DNA of 64,000 bases from Rosa chinensis. Taxonomy: Eukaryota; Streptophyta; Magnoliopsida; Rosales; Rosaceae. Both the position numbers and the translations under genes were made by a program. Location of the stretch: contig NC_037089.1 in the NCBI RefSeq assembly GCF_002994745.2, positions 17,962,641-18,026,640 of the forward strand, in the 5' to 3' direction. The notes under the pieces were generated by a model that did not search any database, was not told the origin of the DNA, and was given only the letters and a program-made list of their open reading frames with translations. This document shows, in pieces, positions 23,740 through 37,219 of the stretch (the first letter of the stretch is position 1; each line of letters begins with the position of its first letter).

Positions 23740-26700
23740 TCACTAACTTTAATAAACTCATGTCATACCATCAATATAATTTGCTTTTGAATTTTTCACC
23801 ACTTCTTTTACTATATAACTTATTTATTAAGCAGCCTTTTAAAATAATTTAAGCCGCCTCAAACTGGGTATCAGACTTGAAGCAACATCCCACAATTGGA
23901 TGATAAATTATGACCAGTTCTAAAATTCTGTTTCTCAAATTGCTATAGAAAATGGTAATGATCTAGTTATGGGCTTCTCCTCGGGCTTCAATCTGGGCCA
24001 GAAAACCCAACGAGACCCAGTAATTGATCCAGCTCTCACCAGTCAACAAGCGTCCTCGTCTTGTCTGATTCAGTCGACATCGACTGGTGAGAGAAGCGAG
24101 TAATAAGTTCTCATCTGTAAATTAAAACTAAAAACTACACAGTTCGAGTCTGTTTTTTGCAGAGATTCTTCTTCACTTTTAACCAAACTCATGTAACAAC
24201 TGGGCCTCTGTAAAATCCTGGATGCCTCGTCTGTTCTGTACCCAGTTAATAAATCAAAGTTAATTGAAAACATTAAAAGAAAAAAAAGCCACATTATCAT
24301 TCTGATACTTAAGAAAGCTTAGCTCGATCTTGATGAAACTTATTTAATAACTGAGAATAGTGTTATTAACTATTCTTTCTCTTTCGCGTGCAACACGTAC
24401 AGGGTAAGAGCCAAAGGATTGGCTTAGATATAAAGAATTAAAGATGAAGATAATATCATATACATGGAAATGGAATCAGATCTCTCTCTCTCTCTCTCTC
24501 TCTCTATGTTAACTCTCTCTCTCTCTGACAATGGCGTTTACCATGTTGAAAACCAGAAAGCTAGCATGGTAATAAATCAGCTGAGCAGAGAGAGCAGAGG
24601 GATCTTTTACTCTTTACCTTTATGGCATGGAGATAAAGATGAAGGATATTTGTTTTGAATTTTGTACTTGCTTTTGTATAGTAAAGACTTTGGAAGCAAT
24701 GGAAAGTACACAATGTATGATCTTTATGATCTTTACCAGTCTTTGGTTTTGAAAAGGAAATGACTATATGATAAACAAATAAGCATGAAGATGAGTCTGG
24801 CAGGATTTTGAGAAATCCTAGCTTTTTAAACTCCTTTGTATGTTCTAGCTAGCTAGTGCTAAAGATAGATCGTTTCGGACTAACCACGGTTTAACTCTAA
24901 TACTGAGCGTGTACTATTGTATTTTTACACTCAAAACTAAAGAGCGATCGAATCTTTTTTTTTTGTAGTAGTAATAATCGAAATTATTTTGAAGAAAACT
25001 AACTTTTTCCATTTGGTATTGATTTAGGCTGGAGGGTTACTTTTAGAACAATGGTTGATGGTTTCAATAATCTGATCATTTTGGAATTTGGTAATTCTAG
25101 CTAGGTCCCTGCCACAATGAAAACCTTTCACTTCCCTCAGAAGAAAGCGTACAAAATCTGGGAAATGGGATTTGCTTTAATTACTTCTAAGAATACCAAT
25201 CAAGCACTCAAGAGATTTTGCAGTAAAAAAAAAAAAAATTACCTCTTCTGGTCAAATAAGCATCAATAAGATCAGGTGATTGAGTAATGTGGTGGGTTGG
25301 ACATTGATTGTTGCACATTGTTTATATCAGAGACCACAGTAAATGACAAAGTAAATATTGATTTTATTGGGGTTTCAGAGAATGGGGAACACCAAAGGGA
25401 AAGCGTACGACTTGCGTTTCAGGCAGACAATACGGCGCCAATTATGACTTGTCTTTACAAGGAATACAGAAAAAAAGCCATCGGAGGAGGATTAAGAAAG
25501 AAAACCCTATTCTATCTGCAACTCTGTCTCTATCTTCTTCATTCACCTCTCTCTATATATATAATCTGGTAATGACTTATGAGTTGTCACCTCTTCCCAA
25601 TCTCTTTTCATTATGAAATGCTTAGTTATTGGGTTGCTTCCAAAAGGACCAAAACAATGTCTAGGAAATAGGAAATTTCATTTTGGTTTGGAACTTGGAA
25701 GTATAGACATAGAGGAGCTTCTCATTTCCAAAAAGGAGGAGCTGCTTCTTGAGCTAATATGGTCCCCATCGACCACCACATCACATGCCTAAACATGAAA
25801 TTTTTTGCTTTCCATGCCTTTGGGAAATTTCGCTTTGCCTTTTTAAGTGGGAATTTAGTGGTAAAGTACGTTTTATCTACAATGTTTAATCAATCGTAGT
25901 GTTTTGGATCTCTTCACTTGTTGATGAAGAATTTGGATTAGATGTTTTAAGTTGAGCATGAATTAATAACTCCTCATTATCAAGACGATTTATATACCTT
26001 AAATTCTTATCAAGAATTTAATACGGATTGAGGTATCTAGTTCTTAGTGATGACAAGGACAGAAAATCATTCATCTTTTCATTCAGGATTTGGGAGGAGA
26101 TGGTAACGGTGATCTTGTGATCCTCACCCAACCTGCCCTACAACTAATCCACTCTCCTATTAGCAATATGGGAAGAAAACCCTATAAAGTTTTTCAAGAA
26201 TATTAAAAAATAAAAATATAAAGTATCACTAACTTAAACCTTTTGTTCCGGATGAATATTGAATTGATAAACTAAAAGGTAAATCTTAATTTATCATTTA
26301 CGATTCATATATTCCAATATGAGATTCAAAACACAATATTTGAACATACGTTTTTTGTCATTTTAGCTGATATCAAGAGTTATATGCATATGCGGCCAAA
26401 AAAAAGAATTATAGGCATAATTGACACCATCAGAATTTGCTAAAGATACGATTTAAGAGTACTTTTAGGTTTGGCTCTTATACGTGGCATTTGCTCAGCT
26501 CATAAAATTAATCTTCAATTATCGATGAAGCCATATGATTACTTTTGCAGACATTATGTATCAAATCTATGTGATACATGCTTAATCTCTTCCCAAATTC
26601 GTGTGTTTGAACAAAGTGCGGTTAAAGTCACGAGTATGAACACGTTGTATGAACAATTCTCAAATATCGATGATGAGTTGATGACATTAAAGACTTTGAT

Positions 26701-26930
26701 ACTAAATGGAAAGTCACCCCATAATTTAGGAAGTGCACCTAATAAAAATCATAGCATTTTAACATTCATCTCCTAATATTCTTCTTTTCTATGGCCAATC
26801 ATATTTTTTTCCCTAGAACACCCATAAGCTGATAAATATAGAATATTCATATTCAAAAATATTTATTTTTCGAAATTGGTTTTTACCATTTTTTTGGGGG
26901 TAAGAAAATAGATTTGAGTCGCATTTTACA
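23740..26930. other. Intergenic region without a supported gene
   Basis: AT-rich unique-looking sequence. It contains CT microsatellites at 24480-24526, a 12 bp perfect inverted repeat CTCTCACCAGTC (24033-24044) with its complement at 24082-24093, and short AT-rich tracts. Open frames up to 101 codons (for example 26471-26776) have no recognisable domain and no splice context, and I do not call them. Confidence 0.6.
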
Positions 26931-27130
26931 TGTCTGTAGAGAAAAAGGACAGGCGTGAAAGTGTGCTCTCAGATAAAATCCTTCGTCTGCTTACTGCATT
27001 TGGCGCTCTCTCTCTTAAAAGTATCAGAGAGAGAGAAACAGATTCACAGAAAACGGATATGGGCATGGGATTAAGCTTTTCTCTTTTCCTATAATGAGCA
27101 AAGCTTTCAGTTTCTTCTTCGCAGAAGAAG

Positions 27131-28613
27131 ATGGCTCTGCAAGAACAAGATTCCCAAGAGCTCCAAAACCCACCAATGCTTTTAGACGCTTTGTTCTGTG
27201 AAGAAGGTCTTGAGGGAGAAGAAGAAGATTTGGGAGACAATGGTGTTGAAGAACAGAGCGAGAGCTGTGTTGAGACTTTGGAAAAACAGTCTTCCCCTTT
27301 GGTTATGTCAAAAGGCGACCTGTTTTGGGAAGAAGATGAACTTGTCTCTCTAATTTCAAAAGAGAAACAAACCCATGTCAGTTTCAGTGGTTCAAACTCA
27401 GATGGGTCTTTAATGGTGGCTCGGAGAGAAGCATTAGTCTGGATTTTGAGTGTGAAATCACACTATGGGTTGTCTTGTTTGACCACTGTTCTAGCTATGA
27501 ACTACTTTGATCGGTTCAGTTCAAGCTCGGTGTTTCAAAAGGACAAGCCTTGGATGAGTCAACTAACTGCTGTGGCTTGTCTCTCTCTGGCTGCCAAAGT
27601 GGAAGAGACCCATGTGCCCCTTCTTCTGGATTTGCAAGTATGTGTCTTTGTAATTCTTATGATTCAATTTGGGTGTTTGTTGAATTGATAGACTATTTTG
27701 TGTCTTGGTTTAGTTCTCTTCTGATCAATGTGGATGTTTTTTGGTGTTGTTTTGTTTAGGTGGAGGAATCAAAGTATGTATTTGAAGCCAGGACTATTCA
27801 AAGAATGGAGCTTTTGGTGCTTTCAACTCTTGACTGGAGGATGAATCCGGTAACCCCAAATTCATTCTTTGATCACATGATCAGGAGGCTTGGTTTGAAG
27901 ATCCATTTGCATTCGGAGTTTCTGTGGAGATGTGAGCGCCTCCTTCTCTCTGTCATTGCAGGTGAGCAATCAGATAGCTCTTCAAGTGTATTAGTATCAA
28001 TCCTACACCATAAAAAAAGAAATGTACTCATAATGATATGACTTGGTACTATTCTTATTTTTAATGGTGGATTTTAATTGCAGATTCCAGATTTCTGGTC
28101 TTTCTGCCTTCTATAGTAGCTGCTGCAGTAATGCTGTATGTTATTAATGAAATTGAAACATTCAATCCTGTCGATTATCAGAATCAGGTTTTGAGTGTAC
28201 TCAAAGTCAGCCAGGTTTGTACTCAATACAGGGGTTCTCACTCAATATATAGGTGTCTGTTCACTGCTTCTGCAAATGTAATGCGATCAAAACTTAATGT
28301 CTTAAGTAGTTCAATGTAATGACTTCTTGTACAGGGCATAGTCAGTGAATGCTACAAGCTCATCCTGGTACTATCAGCCAGCACTGTGCAAAACCAAGGG
28401 CATAAACGCAAGCATTCATTCATACCTAGCAGCCCAAGTGGAGTTATAGATGTATGTTTCAGCTCTGATACCTCAAATGATTCATGGGCTGTGGCTTCAC
28501 CGCTCTCATCTTTGCCAGATCCTCGATTTAAAAGGAGCAGACTTCAGGACCAGCAGATGCGGCTACCCTCGTTAAATCGTGTATCTGTTGATGTGCTTAG
28601 CAGCTCTCGTTAG
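27131..28613 (+). CDS. CYCD3: D3-type cyclin (CYCD3), four coding exons
   Basis: D-type cyclins bind CDKA, and the kinase phosphorylates the retinoblastoma-related protein to drive G1/S entry, mainly in dividing shoot tissue for the D3 class. Coding exons are 27131-27637, 27760-27961, 28084-28214 and 28335-28613; all introns are GT..AG and the phases join to 372 residues, normal for CYCD3. The N-terminus has the RB-binding LxCxE motif as LFCEE (residues 21-25) in an acidic stretch. The cyclin box starts around residue 95 (REALVWILSVKSHYG) and includes LTAVACLSLAAKVEE and the second fold after LVLSTLDWRMNPVTP. The Ser/Pro-rich C-terminal tail from HKRKHSF is typical of unstable G1 cyclins. The start is the first ATG after a pyrimidine-rich 5' leader. 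The subclass (D3;1 to D3;3) cannot be fixed here. Confidence 0.95.
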
Positions 28614-31600
28614 TGTCTTGTCTTTTGTCTACTATTAAACATGGTAGTATATACAATCCTTGTAATGCATCTTATTGGTGGTATCTGTTCTATATGTGCA
28701 ATCTGACTATGTTCTATGATATATTTCATTTTGTAGCCAAACCTATTAATATGAATTGGTCTTCAGATCAAACTCCATTTCTGTCTCTTTTATAAGTTTC
28801 ATTGTTTAAATTGAGAGCTGGTACATTGAAGGGCAGAGTTAAAGACACGCACACACAACAAAATACAAATATATGTTATCACTTCAGTTTGTTCTAATTT
28901 GTAGTGGTTATCAGGAAAGATAACTTCAACTCATCCTCATTATCTTAACACAGATGTTATTGTATTGATCTATCACTCACACTATCTAGCTTGAACCTAA
29001 ACCATAGGTGTCCACAACACATCTTGTTTATCTGAACACAATGCTGTTGTATCAATCAGTCTGAGTAACACACACACACACACACATGAATATATGTCAT
29101 CACTTCTTCAGTTTGTTTCTATTTGTAGTGGTAATCAAGAAAGATAACTCCAGCACATCCTTTTTATCTAAATTCAACTGGTATCGTATCCATCTACATA
29201 TCAGTCTCATTAATCAGAGATGTTCATAAGCTAAGTTCAAGGGGTTGTGAGGCGGGGTAGAGACTAGATTCTGGAATTTTAAGTTCAATTCCTTTTGTTA
29301 GAAACACAAGAAAAGGACAGTGGGGAAGCTAGGATGGGGATGGACAACTCTGGTCATTGATAATTTATATCAAACCGTACAAGAGTAAATGAGGTGCAGT
29401 TCTTTGTTTCTGCATGATTGAACATGCCAATGACTTCGGAGTTTGGACTTTTCCAATATTAGTTAGGAAAATAATGAGCAGTGTGCATGTTACCTCATTC
29501 ACTAAACCTAGATAATTTGATTCGGGTGCTCTTTCATTAGGGTCAAACTCAATAGTAGAAGTCTTTCTAGACAGCCAATGGGTTTCTTAACAACAATTTG
29601 TTCCTGTGTTGGAGACATTTTCATCACGTATTTGTGTTGTTTATATCTGTAAAACTTTTCAACTGTACTAAACCAGTACTAATGAAGGAGGCTAAATCAG
29701 GTATTATACATGATCTCAAACCTAGAATACATGGAATAATGCCTTTCATCTATTCTGCTTTGACATAGTAGAATGGATCCTTGGTGTGCGAACGGTTTTT
29801 CTCTTATAGATTTGTCTTCTAAAGTCCAAGTAATTTATTGTGTTTATATTTGCCCCATTAACTTGGTGCTGTTTGTGTCTCTTTGAACTTTCAACTTTGA
29901 ACTTTGAAGTGCCCCTATCAACCTCTAATCTAGTTTGTGTGTATAAATCCTATATTTGATAACAAACTGTTCAGAGAATGAGAAATTTGACCATGTGTTG
30001 GATACAGAAGTCGGATTCTGCAAGTTTAAGCACCTGGTTTTTATTTTTTTAACAGAATCACCATACATACGCCACTATTTTACTGCTATTCCGATTTCTG
30101 GTGTTCTGGTACTCATGGCCAAGGGATATTAAACACCATCAAATCTCTCATCTCTCATGAAAAATACTGTGTGAAAGGAGTAGGAATTCTGTGTTGAATG
30201 AATAGAAATGGCAAAGGTCCTCGTAAACATTATCCCCGACACCTAGTAAATAACTAAATATAGAAGATGAGTTGTGGTTGAACATGAATAAATGTTGTGT
30301 GAGAAAGCCATCAAATTCAAGTGCGGGGGATAGTGGACTATTCAGTATGCTTTTTATAGTTTGAAGTTTGAACCACTATGAAACTAGTAAACAGACAAGT
30401 TTGAAAATGGATTTGCCTAGATGGGAAACTGTGAGCGCTTTGTTGTTGTTGTCTGTGGTCCTTCCATGCCTTGCCATTTTCCCCCCTTCTTTTTTTGTTT
30501 CACTTTTAGTTAAGAGTTTTAGCTGCATCTCTATCTTATCATGAAAAAGATTCTTCCAAAATTGATCAAACAAATCATAACCTTATGCATCTATTCTAAG
30601 GCCCTTTTCTTTCTGTTACGAATTAGGCGTGCCAAATTTTGAGGTTTTATAGTGTTTTAAAGTATTGGAAACGATCAATGTTTCAGAACAAGAAGCTTAT
30701 TAATTACTGTTTGTGGTGTGCCTTCCATAATAAGTTAACTTAACGGCTCTGGGACACTATAGAATGCTCCACTAATTTTATCAAGGTCAAAATTTTTAAC
30801 TTAAAAATTAAAACACTCCCAATAGACAGATGGCAAGCAGCAATTGTCAAAGTGACAATTCCATCAATCTCACCAGACACTTTAATAACTTCGATGCCAC
30901 AGAGCATAGACCAGTTCAAAGTCCATGGACACATGTACAGCCATGTAGGTTTGTAATGAATATATGTTTTCAATGCCAGTATTAATGTAGAGAATGCATC
31001 TAGTTGTGGTCATAACTAACGAAAATTGTACAAACAGAGAAAGAATGTACTGGGAAATTAACTAATTGTGGGCAATGCAGAACCAGACCCATGAATTTGC
31101 AGTGTTGCACCCACTACAGGGCACTATTCGACTGTGAGTAGGAGAAAAGCAAATAGAAAAGTAATTTCATCGGTTTGCATATTTATCAAACATAAATGTG
31201 TTCATCCACCAAATTTACTCACCTGGAGATTCTTAGTTCTTATGTTTGTGATCTGTCTGAGCTGGGGTGAGGTTGGGTAGTCCCATTTATGAGCTTTGAT
31301 CAAAGGATACCATATGCATTTCTTGCAGTTTATATAACGTAAGTTTATTTACATAGAATGGAGATGAGATGAATTATAACGAACTCGTAAAAGTATCAGA
31401 ATTCAAATACTTACATGTAAATATGTAATTGAATTCCTAAAGTAATAGGACAATTTAGACACTTTCCATAACTTTTTACTATAGGACTCACTTGCCTTAC
31501 GGTGCACTTTGGGTTAAGAACCGCAGAATAAGTCATGTATTGGAATCATTTCCTTTATCCCCATGCCCATTTCAACTTAGTAAACGTTACGTAATGGTCA

Positions 31601-31714
31601 CTCTTTTGTTAACACAATCTTGGATTTATAAAACACCGCTAAAATTAAAAGTCAAATAATTAATATGAACACATGCTTATATGTAAATTTGGAAACACAC
31701 ATTTGCAAGTTCTT
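28614..31714. other. Intergenic region downstream of the cyclin gene
   Basis: The first 200 bases are the likely 3' untranslated region of the cyclin gene. Beyond that I see a diverged direct duplication (28846-29205), a CA microsatellite near 29070 and AT-rich DNA. No gene or RNA gene is supported. Confidence 0.6.
28846..29205. repeat. Diverged direct duplication, two units of about 130 bp, 220 bp apart
   Basis: Unit 1 (28846-28975) and unit 2 (29068-29200) share CACACA, ATATATGT-ATCACTTC, TTTGTAGTGGT-ATCA and GAAAGATAACT in the same order. Unit 2 begins with a (CA)n run. Both are followed by TTGTATC-ATC-like sequence, so the original duplication may have been longer. Confidence 0.75.
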
Positions 31715-31895
31715 GAATAGATGTGTCTTTCATTGATAATAAGAGCCTCTATATATAGGGAGTACAAGTACATAAGCTTTGAGTACAAGGAATCATATTC
31801 TAATTAGAACTAGGAATTTAGAACATTCTCTCCTATTACAACTATAGAAAGTAATCCTAGTTTGGTAAGACACATAATCCTAATATCTTTCAACA
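31715..31895 (-). repeat. Left (3') LTR of Copia copy 2, outer end truncated
   Basis: It aligns with 37045-37219 (shared TGTGTCTTTCATTGATAAT and CTATTACAACTATAGAAAGT) and ends TTTCAACA next to the polypurine tract. The part matching 37001-37040 is missing or unrecognisable. Confidence 0.88.
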
Positions 31896-34800
31896 CTCCC
31901 CCTTGTGCCGTCCAAACGTGATATCATCATGACATCATGACGCTTCAAATGTTGCCTCGTTAAAAACCTTGCTCGAGTAATGAAAACCATGTGGGATAAA
32001 AACAACCTCGAGGAAGAGAAAAAGATTACAACACGCCCTTCACTATTCGTGATCAAACATGTAGACATCACGCCTCCCCTTGATGTCGAGATTTCCCCCT
32101 GATTGCTACAATTGTGGCAGTTTGGATAATTTTCGCATTTCGATACTCTTCACATGTTTCTCAAAAGTGGATTTAGGTAACGACTTAGTAAATAAGTCCA
32201 CTACATTATCCTCTGATCACATTTGATTCACTTCAATCTTTAGAAGTGTTTGTTGTTGCTGATAAAAAAAACGTAGATGATATATGCTTGGTTTTGTCGC
32301 CGTTGATGAAACCTTGCATCATTTGTTCAATGCAAGCTGCATTATCTTCATAAATGCATGTAGATTCATCTGTGGTAAATTTCAAACCACAAGTTCTTCG
32401 AATATGTGCAACTATGGACCTCAACCATATTCATTCACTAAATGCTTCATGTAGAGCAATAATCTCTGCATGATTCAAAGAAGTAGTGACAAGGGTTTAC
32501 TTTATAGACCTCCAAGATATTGTGGTGCCTCCCATGGTAAAAACATACCCAATTTGGAAACATCCTTTGGTGCGGGTCAAAGTGGTACCCTGCATCAGCA
32601 AACCCATCAAAACATCACCATCGTTTTGACGGGAGAGAGAGAGAAGATACCAGCCACCTATGGCTGTGTTGGTGGCGGCACCGTGCTCCCTTGTCTCCAG
32701 TCGGCAACTCTTGGTGTTGATGACAACCTTCAGGCCAATGGAGTCTGATTTCATTCTTTCGTCCATTCTTTTCTCTCTTTAGGGATAGAACAAGTTCATA
32801 TCTATCATACCTTTAAAGCATCAAGAGATTGTCTTTACACCAGTCTAATGGCGTCATGTTGGCGCAGGGCTACATCTAGCCAATAAGTTCACAATAAATA
32901 AGGTGTTCGGTCTTGCATTGTGCTAAGTACAATAGTGCGCCTATTGCACTTAGGTAGGGTACTTCTGCCAATAATACATCTTCATCATCATCCCTAGGAA
33001 ATGTGCGGGCATAGTTCATCATATCACTTCCCAATCAAGTAGTCACTTTAGTAAACGTTTCAACCTCATTGCAAATGCTCTTTTTGGTCTAGAACCACTT
33101 GATTTGGGTAAATGAAGTCCACTAGGGATCTTTATATATGTTTTCGTATCTAGATCCTCATAAAGATGTAATGACCACATTCGTAAGCTGTATATTCAGT
33201 TATTTGGAAACTACCAAACTGATAAAGTAGTGGAGTGCAATGACATCCATTACGAGAGAATATGTCTCCTCGTAGTCAATTTCAGGGCGTTGTGAGAAGC
33301 CTTGCTCCATGAGGTGAGTCTATAATCTCTTTTTTCTCATCATACTTTCTAACGAAGACCTATTTATGTCAATAGGTTTTACGTTAGGAGGTGTCGGCAT
33401 CTCAGGCCCGAAATCCTTCCTCTTCGTTAGTGAATCCAATTCGACCTGAATCGCATCTTTCTATTTAGGCCAATTTTTCTCTACGTTGGCATTCTTCAAT
33501 GGAGCAAGGTTCGATATCGTTGGTCTCAATAATCCTACATCCTCATGTACACTAGTGTAGTTTGTAAAGATCTCTATATTCTCAGGGATTGGTTCTAACA
33601 TTGAGACGCCCCCCAATGATGTTTCTTGGACATAACCACAATCCATAATATTCACGAGACAAATTTTGAGTATCATTGATGAATTGATCAAGTTGTGCCA
33701 AACTCGCTCTCTTCCTAGGGCGAGAATCCATCAAACCTATGGGTCCCCTACTCTCTCTAGCAAAACCCACAGCATGTGACGACATTATGCCACCTTGTGG
33801 AGTCACCATGCCACCATCCATGATGGCGGTGCCGTGCCTAGCTCTTCTGGGTGGAGCCATATCCTCTTAAGGGGACATCAATCCTTGCAGGCATGTTTGC
33901 AGCATGTATATGTAATCTCGTCACTTTTAGGGGATCGAGATGAGACATAGTGGGGAAAAATCACGACAATTGTCATTCCTATTGACCGTTAACATTCTAA
34001 TCTCCCCCTAACGATAGGAAGACTGTCTCATCAAAGTATAATCCTCAAATCTAACGGTAAAGAGATCGCCGGTTAAGGGTTCTACGTAGCCAACTTATAG
34101 TTAGAGATTTATATCCAACACAAATATATGTGCATTCGTTGCTAATGACCCATTTTGATGCTCTGTGGCAGCGCGATTGGCACATAAACTGCATACTCAA
34201 ATATGCGTAAGTACGAGATATCAAACTCGCATCCAGTCACTAACTGTAACGCAAAGAAAGGTGAGTGGTGGTGGGTCGTAGAAGAATTAGCATAACTGCA
34301 TGCGATATTGCATAACCCCAAGCGGAAATATTGGTGCGCATTACCAATGTTCGGGCTACCATCATAGTGCTTTAATTGTGGTTTTCCACGAGACCAATTT
34401 GGGTATGTACATGGAAATATGATACCTAACATCAATCCCCAATGATATGCAATAGTCATCAAAAGTCTTCGATGTAAACTCTCTAGCATTATCAAGTCAA
34501 ATTGACTGAATGGGATGATCCATGTAGTGAGCATGTAGTCATATGATCTGGGCCAGGGGATTATCATAAGCAGCATTACAAGTGGACGATAGCACGACAC
34601 GTGGCCAGCATGCCTGCTCATCAACCAACACCATAAAACATCTAAATGGTCCGCAAGTTGGTTGAATCAGTCTACAGAATCCCCTTGGATTCTTATAATG
34701 AGAACACATGTGTCCTTTACATAGGATGGTTTCGATCCTTATTTAGCTAAAGACCAAGCTTTACCGAACAAAATATGGGCCTTAAAAGCAACTAATGGGG

Positions 34801-34951
34801 ATTTTTGGTTGAGCCACAAAGTCAATATTGACTTAAGAAGTGGAGAGAGGGGACAAATCACCATGTATGGCGTCAATGCCATCTCTAAATTGTAGGGGGA
34901 TGACGGTGCCGGTATTAGCCTGCCGATGGTGGACGACGGTGGAGCCGTCAA
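31896..34951 (-). pseudogene. Copia copy 2: RNase H, RT and integrase remnants
   Basis: Minus-strand pieces include RNase H at 32233-32424 (STCIYEDNAACIEQMMQG, TKHISSTFF) and 32497-32766 (GCFQIGYVFTMGGTTISWRS), short RT pieces from about 32800 to 33350, the integrase-RT linker at 33461-33860 (PRKRASLAQLDQFINDTQN) and integrase C-terminal parts at 34142-34624. The RT core with the YVDD box is deleted or unrecognisable, so this copy cannot move by itself. Confidence 0.82.
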
Positions 34952-35750
34952 GCGCGGCGGCGTTCCGTTTCCCTCCTTGAATTGATCTTTGATTCGTACT
35001 TCTCTTTATTCGGAAGAAAGGATGTCAGTGCAAAGTCTTGAATATAGGGATCATCATATCACGACTTGGGTGTCCCAAAGTTAGAGCCTATATGTGTTGG
35101 TGTCCCAAACATCATCTCTTGACGTTGTTGGACTCAGTTACTCGCATAATGATTACATATAACTCACTAGAGAAACACATAGGCTTCTCTAATACTCGTT
35201 TTGATCTGTAGTCGTTAGAGGCAATGCAAAGGAATTCATGTCCATTCTCACTATGTATTTCCATATGAAAACCGTTGGCTCTAGTATTTTTAAAATAATA
35301 AAATTTCGAATTAAGATATGTCCAAGACATGAAATAAAAGAAATCGATACTTTATTAATAATACCCAACAATTACATCAAATTTCTGACTAAAATCTAAT
35401 CCAAAATAACTATAATCAAATCTAGATAAATAGTTGTTACTCAATCCTTTTGGTAACTCCAATCTAGTAGTGACCAGGCAAGGTAAAGCGAGATTTTGGT
35501 GGAGCAATGCTCACTTGTAAACCATTCTCTCAGATCAAACATTTTCTAGACATCGCATTAATTGGATGAGCCTAGTCGAGAAAGAGTTATAACTATTGTC
35601 ATTTATTGATTTAAGGCAAAATGCCTTTACATAAATTCTTGGAAATAGAAGACTATTTAATCAAAATCTGCAGCATCAACATTGTTGTTTCCCTCACTAG
35701 ATTTCATCTGCAATAGTGAGATTGACATCTTGTCATATCCATCATCTCCT

Positions 35751-36204
35751 TTAGCTGCGAGATGAGACTCTTGCATGCTCTCTGATATCTTTAGACACTT
35801 GTATTGAGTAGATTTTTTTTTCACTCGCACTATAGCGCTTGAACCAATGCTTTGAAGATCCACATCCATAGTATACTTCATCCATTAATTGAGCTGCATC
35901 TTGTGCATTTAAATGTGCCCTAGGGACGTTGGTGGCGACACCACCACTGTCGGCTGAGCCGGTTTTGCCTCTTCCACGCTGACCAACGTTGCCATGTATC
36001 CGCACATCAATCTGGCGGTTTTTCTTCCTTTGTCGAGTGGTTGTATGGACCCACACGTCCATTTTGATGTCCCTTAACTTTAGGGTTCTGCTCCTTGCTC
36101 CATCTTTTAGGTGCGCTATTATAATTCGCTTCGTGAACGCTCTGAGTTCCAAAGAGCCTTGAATTATAGTTTTTCACAAGGATATTGTCATGTTTTATCA
36201 GCAA
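35751..36204 (-). pseudogene. Copia copy 2 gag remnant
   Basis: The frame at 36007-36204 reads HDNILVKNYNSRLFGTQSVH, the same gag block as in the other two copies. The following frame (35751-36152) carries the zinc-knuckle region in degraded form (YYGCGSSKHWFKRYSA, where the expected C-x2-C-x4-H-x4-C spacing is broken). The N-terminal half of gag is missing. Confidence 0.75.
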
Positions 36205-37000
36205 CTGACATAGTTATTATAAGCTTATGAAACCTCGTGATCCGTCTAGCATTTCACTCAAGCCTATATGGATTAATGCTAAAATGGGAAAGGTTGAGAA
36301 GTTTTTCTCAATTAATTCATGTCCTGTGAGCCTTACTCCACAAAATCCTATTAGTAGTGAGGTGATTCTCGACATTATTCACCCATCGGTGATAACCAAT
36401 TAATGTCATTCGAATCTAGTTTAGTGAAGTCGAGTTTTTGCATGTTTGCATTCGACATTCAAAAATAAGAAGAATAGATTAGTTTCGGAGTAAAAACTTC
36501 CATGACAACTAATATAAGATTTCCAAGCCTCTTTGCTACCAAGAAATCGATTTCCAAGAATTTTGGATTAGATGGAAACAATGATGTTTGAATGGTCAAT
36601 TTTTGATGCTCACAAATGCTTTTAATTTGTAGTTTACGAAAGCTCTTAGTTTGTAGTTTAGCATGAACTCCCCACGGTTCCGCTTTTATGAATCGAGAAC
36701 CCACGTTATAAGAAAGGTGGGATGTAGGAGAAGGGATTTTGAAAGTCCCTGAGAAAAAGGAAAACAACAAAATTTAAATAAAGCAACAACTTTAATTTAA
36801 AACTTACTTGTTGTTTGAAGCTTGAAAAGTCTTGATACACACGCGTGTTGATGCAAGTGTGTAGGCGTTGATATGGGACTGTTAGGCGTGGCCGAGAAGA
36901 TGCAGGAACGTGCTCGAGCTGCAAGGGCAGGCTAACAGTAAGAAGCTTCTCTTAGAGTTTTGGCTTTTTGTTTTCAGGCTTAGGGCTTGTGCTGATAACA

Positions 37001-37219
37001 TGTTTAAGGAAAAGAGAATTGTAGAGAGAATTAGGAGAATAGTTGTGTCTTTCATTGATAATAGGAGCCCCTATATATAGGGAGTACTAGTACATAATTT
37101 TTGAGTACAACGAATCCTATTCTAATTAGAACTAGGAATCTAGAACATTCTCTCCTATTACAACTATAGAAAGTAATCATAGTTTGGTAAGGCACACATA
37201 ATCCTGATATCCTTCAACA
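37001..37219 (-). repeat. Right (5') LTR of Copia copy 2
   Basis: 219 bp, starting TGTTTAAGGAAAAG and ending ATCCTTCAACA on the plus strand (TGTTGAAGG..CCTTAAACA on the minus strand). It has the same length as the LTRs of the 41 kb copy. It contains a TATA-like CCCTATATATAGGG at about 37068-37081. Confidence 0.9.

Larger units (their letters stand above)
31715..37219 (-). mobile_element. Ty1/Copia LTR retrotransposon copy 2, decayed
   Basis: Minus-strand element with a complete right (5') LTR at 37001-37219 and a left (3') LTR at about 31715-31895 whose outer 40 bp are lost. Inside the left LTR border is the polypurine tract (minus strand GCACAAGGGGGAG). Inside the right LTR is the same GTTATCAGCAC motif as in the other copies. 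Coding remnants run gag, integrase, RT, RNase H from right to left. It belongs to the same broad family as the copies at 1 and 41091, but its LTR sequence forms a distinct subgroup. LTRs differ at roughly 7% of compared sites by eye. Confidence 0.9.

Noticed and set aside
24464..25572. Open frames of 64-91 codons near CT repeats
   Set aside because: The composition follows the simple repeats and there is no family resemblance.
26471..26776. 101-codon open frame upstream of the cyclin gene
   Set aside because: No recognisable domain, AT-rich composition, no splice or promoter context, and it ends well before the cyclin leader.
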